Source: an uncultured Bacteroidota bacterium (lineage in GTDB: Bacteria > Bacteroidota > Bacteroidia > Chitinophagales > Chitinophagaceae). From it: a stretch of 6,308 nt of DNA. Each line of letters opens with the position of its first letter. The stretch's first letter is position 1. Both the position numbers and the translations under genes were made by a program. This document shows, piece by piece, positions 1-6,308 of this stretch. The notes beneath the pieces are model-generated. The model was given only the letters and a program-made list of their open reading frames with translations, ran no database searches and was not told the origin of the DNA. The stretch lies in assembly GCA_946479535.1 (NCBI GenBank), contig CAMLGP010000181.1:1-6308 (forward strand), in the 5' to 3' direction.

Positions 1-654
1 TACCAGTACACCAGCAAGGGCAGCACAACCTGCAGAAATGTGAACTACAGTTCCACCAGCAAAGTCAAGAGCACCCATTTTGAAAAGGAAACCATCCGGA
101 TGCCAGCTCCAGTGTGCAAGAGGTGCATACACCAGGACCGCAAATAATACAATGAACAGGATGTAAGAAGTAAAGCGGATACGCTCCGCAACCGCACCTA
201 CCACCAGTCCTGGAGTAATGATCGCAAACATTAATTGAAAAAGCGAAAACAGGGTCTTGGGAATAGTGGCAGCGCCAACCCAGGGCTCTGCTGAATTCAC
301 ACCTTTAAACATAAAGTGTGTCAAAGGATTTCCAATAAAACCGCCGATATCCTCTCCAAAACAAAGACTATAACCAACAACTATCCAGAGAACACTAACT
401 ACACCTGCAGCTACCACACTTTTGATCATAGTTGAGATCACGTTTTTGCGGTGAACCATTCCACCGTAGAAAAACGCAAGCCCGGGAGTCATTAAAAAAA
501 CCAGCGCTGTGGCTACGATGACCCAGGCTATGTCTGCAGGGACATACTTGGAAGTGTCAGCGAAGTCGGCTACCGGTTTTACAAACATCGCTAGTGCTGC
601 TACTATTAAAAGCACCAGGAAAGGCATCACTTGTTTTACTGTTGTTTTGCTCAT
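1..654 (-). CDS. amt: Ammonium transporter (Amt/Rh family), 3' end cut by the window edge
   Basis: Inner-membrane channel that takes up ammonium. My own translation from the ATG at 652-654 gives 218 residues, open to the left edge, roughly half of a usual Amt protein. Family motifs are clear: AFFYGG (60-65) in the first core helix, FAIITPGLVVGAVAERIRF (143-161), HWSW (181-184) and ALDFAGGTVVHISAG (195-209). By alignment with E. coli AmtB from memory, F143 matches the Phe gate F107, W184 matches W148, and D197 and H205 match D160 and the pore histidine H168. Hydrophobic helices lie near 42-64, 78-98, 132-155, 161-180 and 196-218. Residues 10-29 are also hydrophobic and could be a signal peptide, as in E. 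coli AmtB, or an extra helix. The pore's second histidine and the C-terminal tail that meets PII proteins are outside the window. No Shine-Dalgarno sequence precedes the ATG. The gene follows gltD by 246 bases in the same direction, across a likely terminator. The family is certain; the paralogue is not. Confidence 0.
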   Translation of the reverse strand, partial: MSKTTVKQVMPFLVLLIVAALAMFVKPVADFADTSKYVPADIAWVIVATALVFLMTPGLAFFYGGMVHRKNVISTMIKSVVAAGVVSVLWIVVGYSLCFGEDIGGFIGNPLTHFMFKGVNSAEPWVGAATIPKTLFSLFQLMFAIITPGLVVGAVAERIRFTSYILFIVLFAVLVYAPLAHWSWHPDGFLFKMGALDFAGGTVVHISAGCAALAGVLV

Positions 655-681
655 AAACGTTTTTGTTGTTTACATTAGATA

Positions 682-710
682 AAAATATAATGTTGTCCTT
701 ATGAGCTAAA
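682..710 (-). promoter_or_regulatory. Weak candidate Bacteroidota-type promoter for amt
   Basis: On the minus strand TATATTTT (682-689) matches five of the six fixed positions of the Bacteroidota -7 box TAnnTTTG. A TTTA (707-710) lies 17 bases upstream, where a TTG/TTTG -33 box would be expected. Transcription would then start near 676, leaving a leader of about 20 bases before the amt ATG. A second near match, TAACTTTA (707-714), has no good -33 partner and overlaps the first. Matches this loose are common in A/T-rich DNA, so this is only a candidate. I see no sigma-54 type GG-N10-GC site. Confidence 0.
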
Positions 711-756
711 GTTATGAATTTTGAGCCTTTTATTACTTTAATCTTAACATTTTGTC

Positions 757-789
757 TGAACTTTTATGATTTTACGAATAAAATGTTCA
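757..789. repeat. Imperfect inverted repeat upstream of amt
   Basis: The arm TGAAC-TTTTAT (757-767) faces ATAAAA-T-GTTCA (778-789). They match at all 11 positions apart from one bulged T at 784, and 10 bases separate them. It lies about 100-135 bases upstream of the amt ATG in a gap without genes. It could be a binding site for a dimeric regulator or a weak RNA hairpin, or chance in A/T-rich sequence. The TGAAC/GTTCA tips are the least A/T-biased part. There is no U-run beside it, so it is not a terminator. The rest of the 655-900 gap shows no reading frame I would call a gene. Confidence 0.
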
Positions 790-841
790 TAACACATTAG
801 GTGATTATTTTTTACAATATATATAGCATTGGTCATTAATA

Positions 842-871
842 AAACAGCCCCCAGGCGTCTGGAGGCTGTTT
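842..871 (-). terminator. Probable intrinsic terminator of the gltBD message
   Basis: The hairpin has an outer stem of AAACAGCC (842-849) with GGCTGTTT (864-871), one C/A mismatch (850/863), an inner stem CCAG (851-854) with CTGG (859-862), and a four-base loop. On the minus strand it is followed by TTTTATTAAT, a short U-rich tail. It begins 29 bases past the gltD stop codon, where a terminator for this operon is expected. The tail is broken by an A, so some read-through into amt is possible. On the plus strand the tail is TTTAAATAA, which is weaker, and no plus-strand gene ends there. Confidence 0.
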
Positions 872-900
872 AAATAATATCTAACGGCCTTAAATGGAGA

Positions 901-2406
901 TCAGGCAATCACATGAATTGCGGCGTCTTTGACTTCGAGGGTTGAAGTCCCATTATTCAGGAATTCATCCACTTTCCGGGCGCATTCACGGCCCTCACTG
1001 ATGGCCCAAACTACCAGGGACTGACCACGCCGAAGGTCCCCCGCAGCAAATATCTTGGGGAGGCTGGATTGTGATTCTTTTTCAGTGGCCTTTACATTAC
1101 CTCTATCATCCTTTTCAACTTCTAACTGGTCCAGCAAACCGGTGGATTCAGGGTAAAGGAAACCCATCGCCAGTAGCGCCAGTTCGCAGGGAATTTCACG
1201 CTCACTTCCTGGAACCTCGCTAAAGCCTGCAGGTCTGCCATCAGATGATGCTTTCCATTCGATATTCACAATCTTCAATGCTTTCAGATTGCCTTTTCCA
1301 TCACCTACAAATTCCTTGGTAGCTGTAGCCCAATGCCTGTCAGCACCTTCTTCATGAGAAGTAGTTGTTTTCAGGATCATGGGATAAGTTGGCCAGGGCA
1401 TCATCGCAGAACGATCTTCTGGTGGCTTTGGCAATAACTCGAATTGGGTTACTGATTTTGCACCATGACGATTGGATGTGCCCACACAGTCAGAACCCGT
1501 ATCACCACCGCCAATCACTACCACATTCTTCCCTGTAGCTTTAATATCCTCCGGATAAATATTGCTTTCAATTGTTGGATTGGCAAAAGGATCCAATCCT
1601 GCAACCCGCTTGTTTTGCTGTTTCAAAAATGTCATCGCAAAATGAACACCTTTCAAATCCCTTCCCGGAATACTAAGATCCCTTGGCACAGTTGAACCTC
1701 CCGCCAGCACTACCGCATTGTATTCTCTCAGGATATCATTGATATTTACATTCACTCCAACATTTGCATTGCACTGGAATATCACTCCTTCTTCTTCCAT
1801 CAGTTTAACTCTTCTTTCAACTACCCATTTTTCCAGCTTGAAATCAGGAATGCCATAGCGCAACAGACCTCCGGGTTTATCATCCCTTTCAAATACAGTT
1901 ACACTATGTCCGGCATAGTTCAGTTGAGCAGCTGCAGCCATACCTGCAGGACCTGAACCGATAACAGCAATCTTCTTTCCTGAACGGAGATTTGGTTTCC
2001 TCGGTTTCACAAAGCCTTTATCGAATGCTATTTCAATGATATGTTTTTCGATCTCTTCAATAGCAACAGGAGGTTGATTAATACCGAGTACACAGGCACT
2101 CTCGCAGGGAGCAGGGCATATCCTTCCCGTAAACTCCGGGAAGTTATTAGTGGAGGAAAGTATTTCATATGCTTCCTGCCAGTCCTTTTTATAAACAGCA
2201 TCATTGAATTCAGGAATGATATTACCCAGCGGGCATCCACTATGACAGAACGGTACACCACAATTCATGCAGCGTGCCGCCTGCTCATTCAATTTCTGAT
2301 CACTGAACCGGTCAATGAACTCATTGTAATGACGCAACCTCTCCTTTACCGGTTTCTTTCCCGGCAATTCTCTTGTAAACTCTTTAAATCCTGTAGGCTT
2401 ACCCAT
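901..2406 (-). CDS. gltD: Glutamate synthase [NADPH] small (beta) subunit
   Basis: Complete, 501 residues, slightly longer than the usual ~470-490. The subunit takes electrons from NADPH on FAD and passes them through iron-sulfur clusters to the FMN of GltB, in the cytoplasm. The N-terminal cluster domain has C46-x2-C49-x4-C54-x3-C58 and then C97, C101 and C105, seven cysteines as expected for two [4Fe-4S] clusters. By analogy with dihydropyrimidine dehydrogenase the last ligand may be a glutamate at 117-120 (inference). The FAD-binding fold begins at IAVIGSGPAGMAA (146-158), with KPGGLLRYGIPDFKL at 177-191. The NADPH-binding fold is at VVVIGGGDTGSDC (295-307). The C-terminal FAD motif is FAAGDLRRGQSLVVWAISEG (453-472). 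The ATG at 2404-2406 gives MGKPTGF, the usual start of this family. The gene lies 110 bases after gltB in the same direction, so the two are very likely co-transcribed, and a hairpin follows the stop. This family also resembles other FAD/NADPH oxidoreductase subunits, but the adjacent gltB settles the name. Confidence 0.
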   Translation of the reverse strand: MGKPTGFKEFTRELPGKKPVKERLRHYNEFIDRFSDQKLNEQAARCMNCGVPFCHSGCPLGNIIPEFNDAVYKKDWQEAYEILSSTNNFPEFTGRICPAPCESACVLGINQPPVAIEEIEKHIIEIAFDKGFVKPRKPNLRSGKKIAVIGSGPAGMAAAAQLNYAGHSVTVFERDDKPGGLLRYGIPDFKLEKWVVERRVKLMEEEGVIFQCNANVGVNVNINDILREYNAVVLAGGSTVPRDLSIPGRDLKGVHFAMTFLKQQNKRVAGLDPFANPTIESNIYPEDIKATGKNVVVIGGGDTGSDCVGTSNRHGAKSVTQFELLPKPPEDRSAMMPWPTYPMILKTTTSHEEGADRHWATATKEFVGDGKGNLKALKIVNIEWKASSDGRPAGFSEVPGSEREIPCELALLAMGFLYPESTGLLDQLEVEKDDRGNVKATEKESQSSLPKIFAAGDLRRGQSLVVWAISEGRECARKVDEFLNNGTSTLEVKDAAIHVIA

Positions 2407-2410
2407 GTTA

Positions 2411-2415
2411 CCTCT
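2411..2415 (-). promoter_or_regulatory. Possible Shine-Dalgarno site of gltD
   Basis: Minus-strand AGAGG lies four bases before the gltD ATG, which is a short spacing. It supports the ATG at 2404-2406. Shine-Dalgarno sequences are often absent in Bacteroidota, and amt in this window has none, so a purine run here may be chance. Confidence 0.
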
Positions 2416-2437
2416 ATAGTTTATGGTTGATTGAATA

Positions 2438-2526
2438 AATTAAAAAGTAAAAATTAAAAAGTCAAAAATCATCTGGTAACAGCCCTTTTTTTACTTTTTA
2501 TTTTTGAATTTTTACTTTATTTAATT
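2438..2526. repeat. Long A/T-only inverted repeat between gltB and gltD
   Basis: The left arm holds two tandem copies of a TTAAAAAGT(C)AAAAA unit (2440-2453 and 2454-2468). The right arm holds related units in inverse orientation (about 2486-2526). AAAGTAAAAATT (2444-2455) is an exact reverse complement of 2507-2518. Further in, 2456-2469 pairs with 2486-2499 at 12 of 14 positions, with 2500-2506 looped out. The apex is the only G/C-containing part (2470-2485). Allowing one bulge at 2519, pairing reaches about 2438 with 2526, so the repeat covers the gltB stop codon (2517-2519) and its last two codons. In the gltBD mRNA it would fold into a long A-U hairpin just after gltB. It lacks the G/C-rich stem of a terminator, so I call it a repeat, possibly of a dispersed family. 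Confidence 0.
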
Positions 2527-5500
2527 GCTCCGGCTTTCTGTTTTTGGGACATCAATGCCTTCTTATAATCTGTCGGGAATACTTTCACGAAATTCTTCAC
2601 CTGATTATTAAGGTCGTCCAACACAAATTTGGCAACCGAACTTCCTGTATATTCATAATGTTTCTGGATCATGGAGAAGATCTCATTCTTATCCTCCAGG
2701 CTACATTCTTCCAGTTCCACCATTTCTCTGTTGCAATTTTCTTTGAACTTTCCTTTCACGTCATACACATACGCAATACCACCGCTCATACCTGCAGCAA
2801 AGTTTCTACCGGTATCACCCAGTATCACCACACGGCCACCAGTCATATATTCACAACCATGGTCACCCACACCTTCTACCACTACATTAGCTCCTGAGTT
2901 CCGTACTCCAAAACGCTCTCCGGCTTTACCTCTGATAAATGCTTCCCCACTGGTTGCACCATAGAAGGCTACATTACCAATAAGACTGTTTTCTTCCGGC
3001 ACAAACAATGCATTCTTTGGTGGATAAATGATCAATCTTGCTCCACTCAATCCCTTACCAAAATAATCATTGGCATCTCCTTCCAGTTCCAGGGTAACAC
3101 CTCTTGTATTGAAGGCTCCAAAACTTTGTCCGGCTGTTCCCAGGAATCGGAAATGAATGGTATCATCGGGTAATCCTGCACCCTTGTATTTCTTCGTGAT
3201 CTCGTTTGATAAGATACTTCCTGCTGTGCGGTCTGTATTAATGATATTGAATATTGCACGAACTTTTTCCTGATGTTCAATTGCAGGTTTAGCAGCTTCC
3301 AGTAATTTCCAATCCAGTACATTGGCCAGACCATGATCCTGCTCTTCCATGCAATAAAGTCCTGTATACTGAGAAGCAGGTTCTTTATACAGAATGGGTG
3401 AGAGGTCCAGTTTCTTGTATTTCCAGTGGGAAAGATTTTCTCTTGTTTGCAGATTCTCTACCTGGCCGATCATCTCATTCACAGTCTTAAAACCGAGCTC
3501 AGCCATGATCTCTCTCAACTCCTGCACTATGAACTTGAAGAAATTTACCACGTGATCAGGATTTCCTGCAAAGCGTTTTCTTAATTCAGGATCCTGGGTA
3601 GCAACACCAACAGGACAGGTATTCATGTGACACTTGCGCATCATGATACAACCTTCTACAACCAGCGCAGCTGTAGCAATACCCCATTCTTCTGCACCCA
3701 ATAGCGCAGCAATGGCAATATCTCTTCCTGTCTTCATCTGTCCATCAGCCTGCACCACTACGCGACTACGTAATTTATTTTTTACCAGCGTCTGGTGTGT
3801 TTCCGCCAATCCCAATTCCCAGGGTAAACCAGCGTGGCGGATAGATGATACTGGTGACGCACCAGTACCTCCATCATGTCCTGCTATCAATACCACATCA
3901 GCCTTTGCTTTGGTTACACCAGCGGCAATGGTTCCAACACCTGCTTTACTTACCAGCTTCACACTGATGCGTGCATCACGGTTGGAATTCTTCAGATCAA
4001 ATATTAACTGCGCAAGATCTTCAATTGAGTAAATATCATGGTGTGGGGGAGGAGAGATCAATCCAACACCCGGTGTTGAGTGACGGGTTTTGCCAATCCA
4101 CTCATCCACTTTATGACCGGGCAATTGTCCACCTTCACCCGGTTTTGCGCCCTGTGCCATCTTGATCTGCAATTCATCAGCTTCAGTAAGGTATAAACTT
4201 GTTACACCAAAACGGGCACTGGCCACCTGCTTGATAGCGCTGCGCATGGAATCTCCATTTGGCAATGGCTCATATCTTCTTTCATCTTCACCACCTTCAC
4301 CAGTATTGCTCTTGCCACCTAAACGGTTCATGGCAATGGCCAGTGTAGTATGTGCTTCCCAGGAGATTGAACCAAAGCTCATGGCTCCTGTTGCAAAACG
4401 CTTGTAAATTTTTTCGGCGGCTTCCACTTCATCAATTGAAATGGAAGGACGTGTTTTTTTGAATTGCAATAAACTGCGGAGTGTACAGGCTTTTTCTCCC
4501 TGATCATTCACCAGCTTTGAGTATTTCTTGAATGTTGCATAATCATTCATTTTGGTTGAATGCTGCAACAGGTGAATGGTCTGTGGATTGAACAGATGAA
4601 ACTCGCCTTTACGTTTCCATTGATAAACTCCGCCAACCGGAAGCCTGTCAACAGGAATATCTTTTTTATTGAAAGCAAAATAGTGCTTGGTCAGATTTTC
4701 TTTTGCGATCTCATCAAGGCCCATGCCTTCAATACGGGAAGTAGCGCCTGTAAAATATTTATCTACTACATCCCTGTTTAACCCCAATATTTCAAATATC
4801 TGCGCACCCTGGTAAGATTGCAATGTAGAGATCCCCATTTTAGAGAATACTTTCAGCAATCCATCATTGATGGCCTTGATATAATTTTTCTTCAGCTCTT
4901 CATCCGTGAGAGTAGTCTGCAATCTTCCTGTTTCTTTCATATCACGGATAGAAGAAAGAGCGAGATAAGGATTGATGGCAGTTGCTCCAAATGCAATAAG
5001 GCAGGCAAAATGATGAACCTCCCAGCAGCTGGCTGCTTCCACAATGATACCGACCTCACCGCGCAGGCCTTTTCTGATCAAATGGTGATGTACAGCAGCA
5101 ACAGACAGGAGAGAAGGTATCGCTGCATGATCAGAATCGATGGACCTGTCCTGCAGGATCAACACCTTGAATCCATCCTCCACTGCATCTACTGCATAAC
5201 GGCAAACCCGGTCAAGCGCCTGTTTTAAAGAACCTGGCTTCCCATCAGCTTTGAAATAGCATTGTAATGTTTTAGCCTGGAAAAGTCCGGTATCAATACT
5301 CCTGATCTGTTCCAGTTCATGATTGGAAAGGATCGGATGTTTCAATGCTACACTATGGCAGGTAAGAGGATCTTCTATCAACAGATTACCGTTATTACCA
5401 ACGAAAGAGGCCAATGACATTACCAGTCGTTCCCTGATTGGGTCGATCGGCGGGTTGGTCACCTGTGCAAATAATTGCTTGAAATAACTGCTAAGGTGCT

Positions 5501-6308
5501 GCGGCTGATCACTCAATATCGCCAATGGAGTATCGGATCCCATTGAACCAATCGGTTCCTTTCCATCAATAGCCATTGGTGCAATGATTGAATCAAGGTC
5601 TTCTGTGCTATAGCCAAATGCTTTCTGGTATTTGAAGATCTGGTCGTGCTCCAGGTGAGTAAACATTACTCTTGGTTCTGGTAACTCTTCCAGTCTGATC
5701 TTATATTTGTTCAGCCACTCGCCATAAGGTTTTTGAGAACAGATATGGCTCTTCAGTTCTTCATCACTGATGATCTTGCCCTGTTCCATATCCACCACAA
5801 ACATCTTTCCGGGCTGCAGCCTTCCTTTTTCTTTAATGATGGCAGGGTCAACAGGCAATACACCTGTCTCTGATGCCATGATAACTCTGTCGTCTGTAGT
5901 AACACAGTATCTTGAAGGTCTCAGGCCGTTTCTGTCAAGTGTTGCACCAATGATCTTTCCATCAGTAAATGAGATGGAGGCGGGGCCATCCCAGGGTTCC
6001 ATAAAGGAAGAGTGGAACTCATAGAACGCCTTCTTGACCGGGTCCATCTGTTCATTGCCATCCCATGCTTCCGGGATCAGCATCATCATAACATGAGGAA
6101 GTGAGCGGCCTGTCATGGTCAACAGTTCAATCATATTATCCAGGCAGGCAGAGTCAGATTGATTGGCAGTTACGATCGGAAGCAGCATATCCATTTCTTC
6201 CTTGCTGAAATAAGGAGAAGTGAAATTCTTCTCACTTGTCTTCAGCCAGTTCAGGTTACCCTGCAGTGTATTGATCTCGCCATTATGGGCAATGAAGCGG
6301 AAGGGTTG
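2517..6308 (-). CDS. gltB: Glutamate synthase [NADPH] large (alpha) subunit, 5' end cut by the window edge
   Basis: Catalyses transfer of the glutamine amide to 2-oxoglutarate, giving two glutamates, in the cytoplasm. The open frame runs through the right edge and shows 1263 residues; the family is about 1500, so roughly 240 are missing, including the catalytic N-terminal cysteine. The ATG at 6192-6194 is internal: the 38 codons before it read FRFIAHNGEINTLQGN (3-18), a conserved glutaminase segment whose Asn-Gly forms the oxyanion hole. Numbering visible residues, the rest of the glutaminase domain with DRNGLRPSRY (125-134) is followed by the central domain (about 200-540, ending near GATSRIEGMGLDEIA at 521-535). 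The FMN/synthase barrel (about 620-1010) has GAMSFGSIS (641-649), GEGGEDERRY (670-679), KPGEGGQLPGHKV (722-734), SPPPHHDIYS (752-761) and AGHDGGTGASP (809-819). The [3Fe-4S] ligands are C887-x5-C893-x4-C898. A glycine-rich beta-helix domain follows (about 1050-1240, GTAGQSFGAF onward). The following gltD identifies the NADPH type rather than the ferredoxin type. No frameshift or lost motif is visible. Confidence 0.
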   Translation of the reverse strand, partial: QPFRFIAHNGEINTLQGNLNWLKTSEKNFTSPYFSKEEMDMLLPIVTANQSDSACLDNMIELLTMTGRSLPHVMMMLIPEAWDGNEQMDPVKKAFYEFHSSFMEPWDGPASISFTDGKIIGATLDRNGLRPSRYCVTTDDRVIMASETGVLPVDPAIIKEKGRLQPGKMFVVDMEQGKIISDEELKSHICSQKPYGEWLNKYKIRLEELPEPRVMFTHLEHDQIFKYQKAFGYSTEDLDSIIAPMAIDGKEPIGSMGSDTPLAILSDQPQHLSSYFKQLFAQVTNPPIDPIRERLVMSLASFVGNNGNLLIEDPLTCHSVALKHPILSNHELEQIRSIDTGLFQAKTLQCYFKADGKPGSLKQALDRVCRYAVDAVEDGFKVLILQDRSIDSDHAAIPSLLSVAAVHHHLIRKGLRGEVGIIVEAASCWEVHHFACLIAFGATAINPYLALSSIRDMKETGRLQTTLTDEELKKNYIKAINDGLLKVFSKMGISTLQSYQGAQIFEILGLNRDVVDKYFTGATSRIEGMGLDEIAKENLTKHYFAFNKKDIPVDRLPVGGVYQWKRKGEFHLFNPQTIHLLQHSTKMNDYATFKKYSKLVNDQGEKACTLRSLLQFKKTRPSISIDEVEAAEKIYKRFATGAMSFGSISWEAHTTLAIAMNRLGGKSNTGEGGEDERRYEPLPNGDSMRSAIKQVASARFGVTSLYLTEADELQIKMAQGAKPGEGGQLPGHKVDEWIGKTRHSTPGVGLISPPPHHDIYSIEDLAQLIFDLKNSNRDARISVKLVSKAGVGTIAAGVTKAKADVVLIAGHDGGTGASPVSSIRHAGLPWELGLAETHQTLVKNKLRSRVVVQADGQMKTGRDIAIAALLGAEEWGIATAALVVEGCIMMRKCHMNTCPVGVATQDPELRKRFAGNPDHVVNFFKFIVQELREIMAELGFKTVNEMIGQVENLQTRENLSHWKYKKLDLSPILYKEPASQYTGLYCMEEQDHGLANVLDWKLLEAAKPAIEHQEKVRAIFNIINTDRTAGSILSNEITKKYKGAGLPDDTIHFRFLGTAGQSFGAFNTRGVTLELEGDANDYFGKGLSGARLIIYPPKNALFVPEENSLIGNVAFYGATSGEAFIRGKAGERFGVRNSGANVVVEGVGDHGCEYMTGGRVVILGDTGRNFAAGMSGGIAYVYDVKGKFKENCNREMVELEECSLEDKNEIFSMIQKHYEYTGSSVAKFVLDDLNNQVKNFVKVFPTDYKKALMSQKQKAGAIK

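Noticed and set aside
814..826. TATATATA run as a second amt promoter
   Set aside because: It fits the TAnnTTTG box poorly and has no convincing -33 element; simple A/T sequence explains it.
655..840. Riboswitch or small RNA in the amt leader
   Set aside because: I see no G/C-bearing helices or conserved riboswitch core. The leader from the best promoter candidate would be only about 20 bases.
2041..2430. Plus-strand open frame of 129 codons opposite gltD
   Set aside because: It lies wholly over the start of gltD and its leader, its translation shows no recognisable domain, and the gltD frame carries the conserved cysteine motifs. It is a shadow frame.
2470..2526. Intrinsic terminator after gltB
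   Set aside because: The stem is A-U only and is not followed by a U-run after a G/C-rich stem. The next gene encodes the partner subunit, so full termination here is unlikely.
3047..3334. Minus-strand 95-codon frame inside gltB
   Set aside because: It is the same strand in another phase within the C-terminal gltB region, whose own frame is intact and conserved; there is no evidence of frameshifting or overlapping translation.
4818..5228. Plus-strand open frame of 136 codons opposite gltB
   Set aside because: It lies entirely inside the well-conserved gltB frame, has no domain I recognise and no promoter or ribosome-binding site. The other plus-strand frames within 2544-6024 are rejected for the same reason.

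Overview
The window is a nitrogen-assimilation segment of a bacterial chromosome. Every gene reads on the minus strand, so transcription runs from the right edge to the left. In order of transcription it holds the large subunit of NADPH-dependent glutamate synthase (gltB, 5' end off the right edge, 2517-6308), the small subunit (gltD, complete, 901-2406), and an ammonium transporter of the Amt/Rh family (amt, 3' end off the left edge, 1-654).

The proteins look like those of Bacteroidota, most likely the Chitinophagaceae or a close family. This is inferred from protein style, from A/T-rich leaders that mostly lack a Shine-Dalgarno sequence, and from A/T-only intergenic repeats. No rRNA or other firm marker is present, so the placement is tentative.

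Region by region: 1-654 encodes the N-terminal half of the transporter. 655-900 is an A/T-rich gap with an imperfect dyad (757-789), a weak promoter candidate for amt (682-710) and a hairpin with a U-rich tail (842-871) that probably ends the gltBD message. 901-2406 is gltD. 2407-2516 is a short gltB-gltD spacer, most of it taken up by a long A/T-only inverted repeat that runs over the gltB stop codon. 2517-6308 is gltB, entering within the glutaminase domain and ending at its natural stop.

The genes form a functional set. Amt brings in ammonium, glutamine synthetase (not in the window) fixes it into glutamine, and GltB/GltD transfer the glutamine amide to 2-oxoglutarate to give two glutamates at the expense of NADPH. 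No visible part of the three proteins lacks a key motif, and I see no frameshift, insertion sequence, tRNA, CRISPR array or plausible extra gene. The coding content is ordinary housekeeping. The only structures that the genes do not explain are in the two spacers, and I found no convincing sign of a new system.
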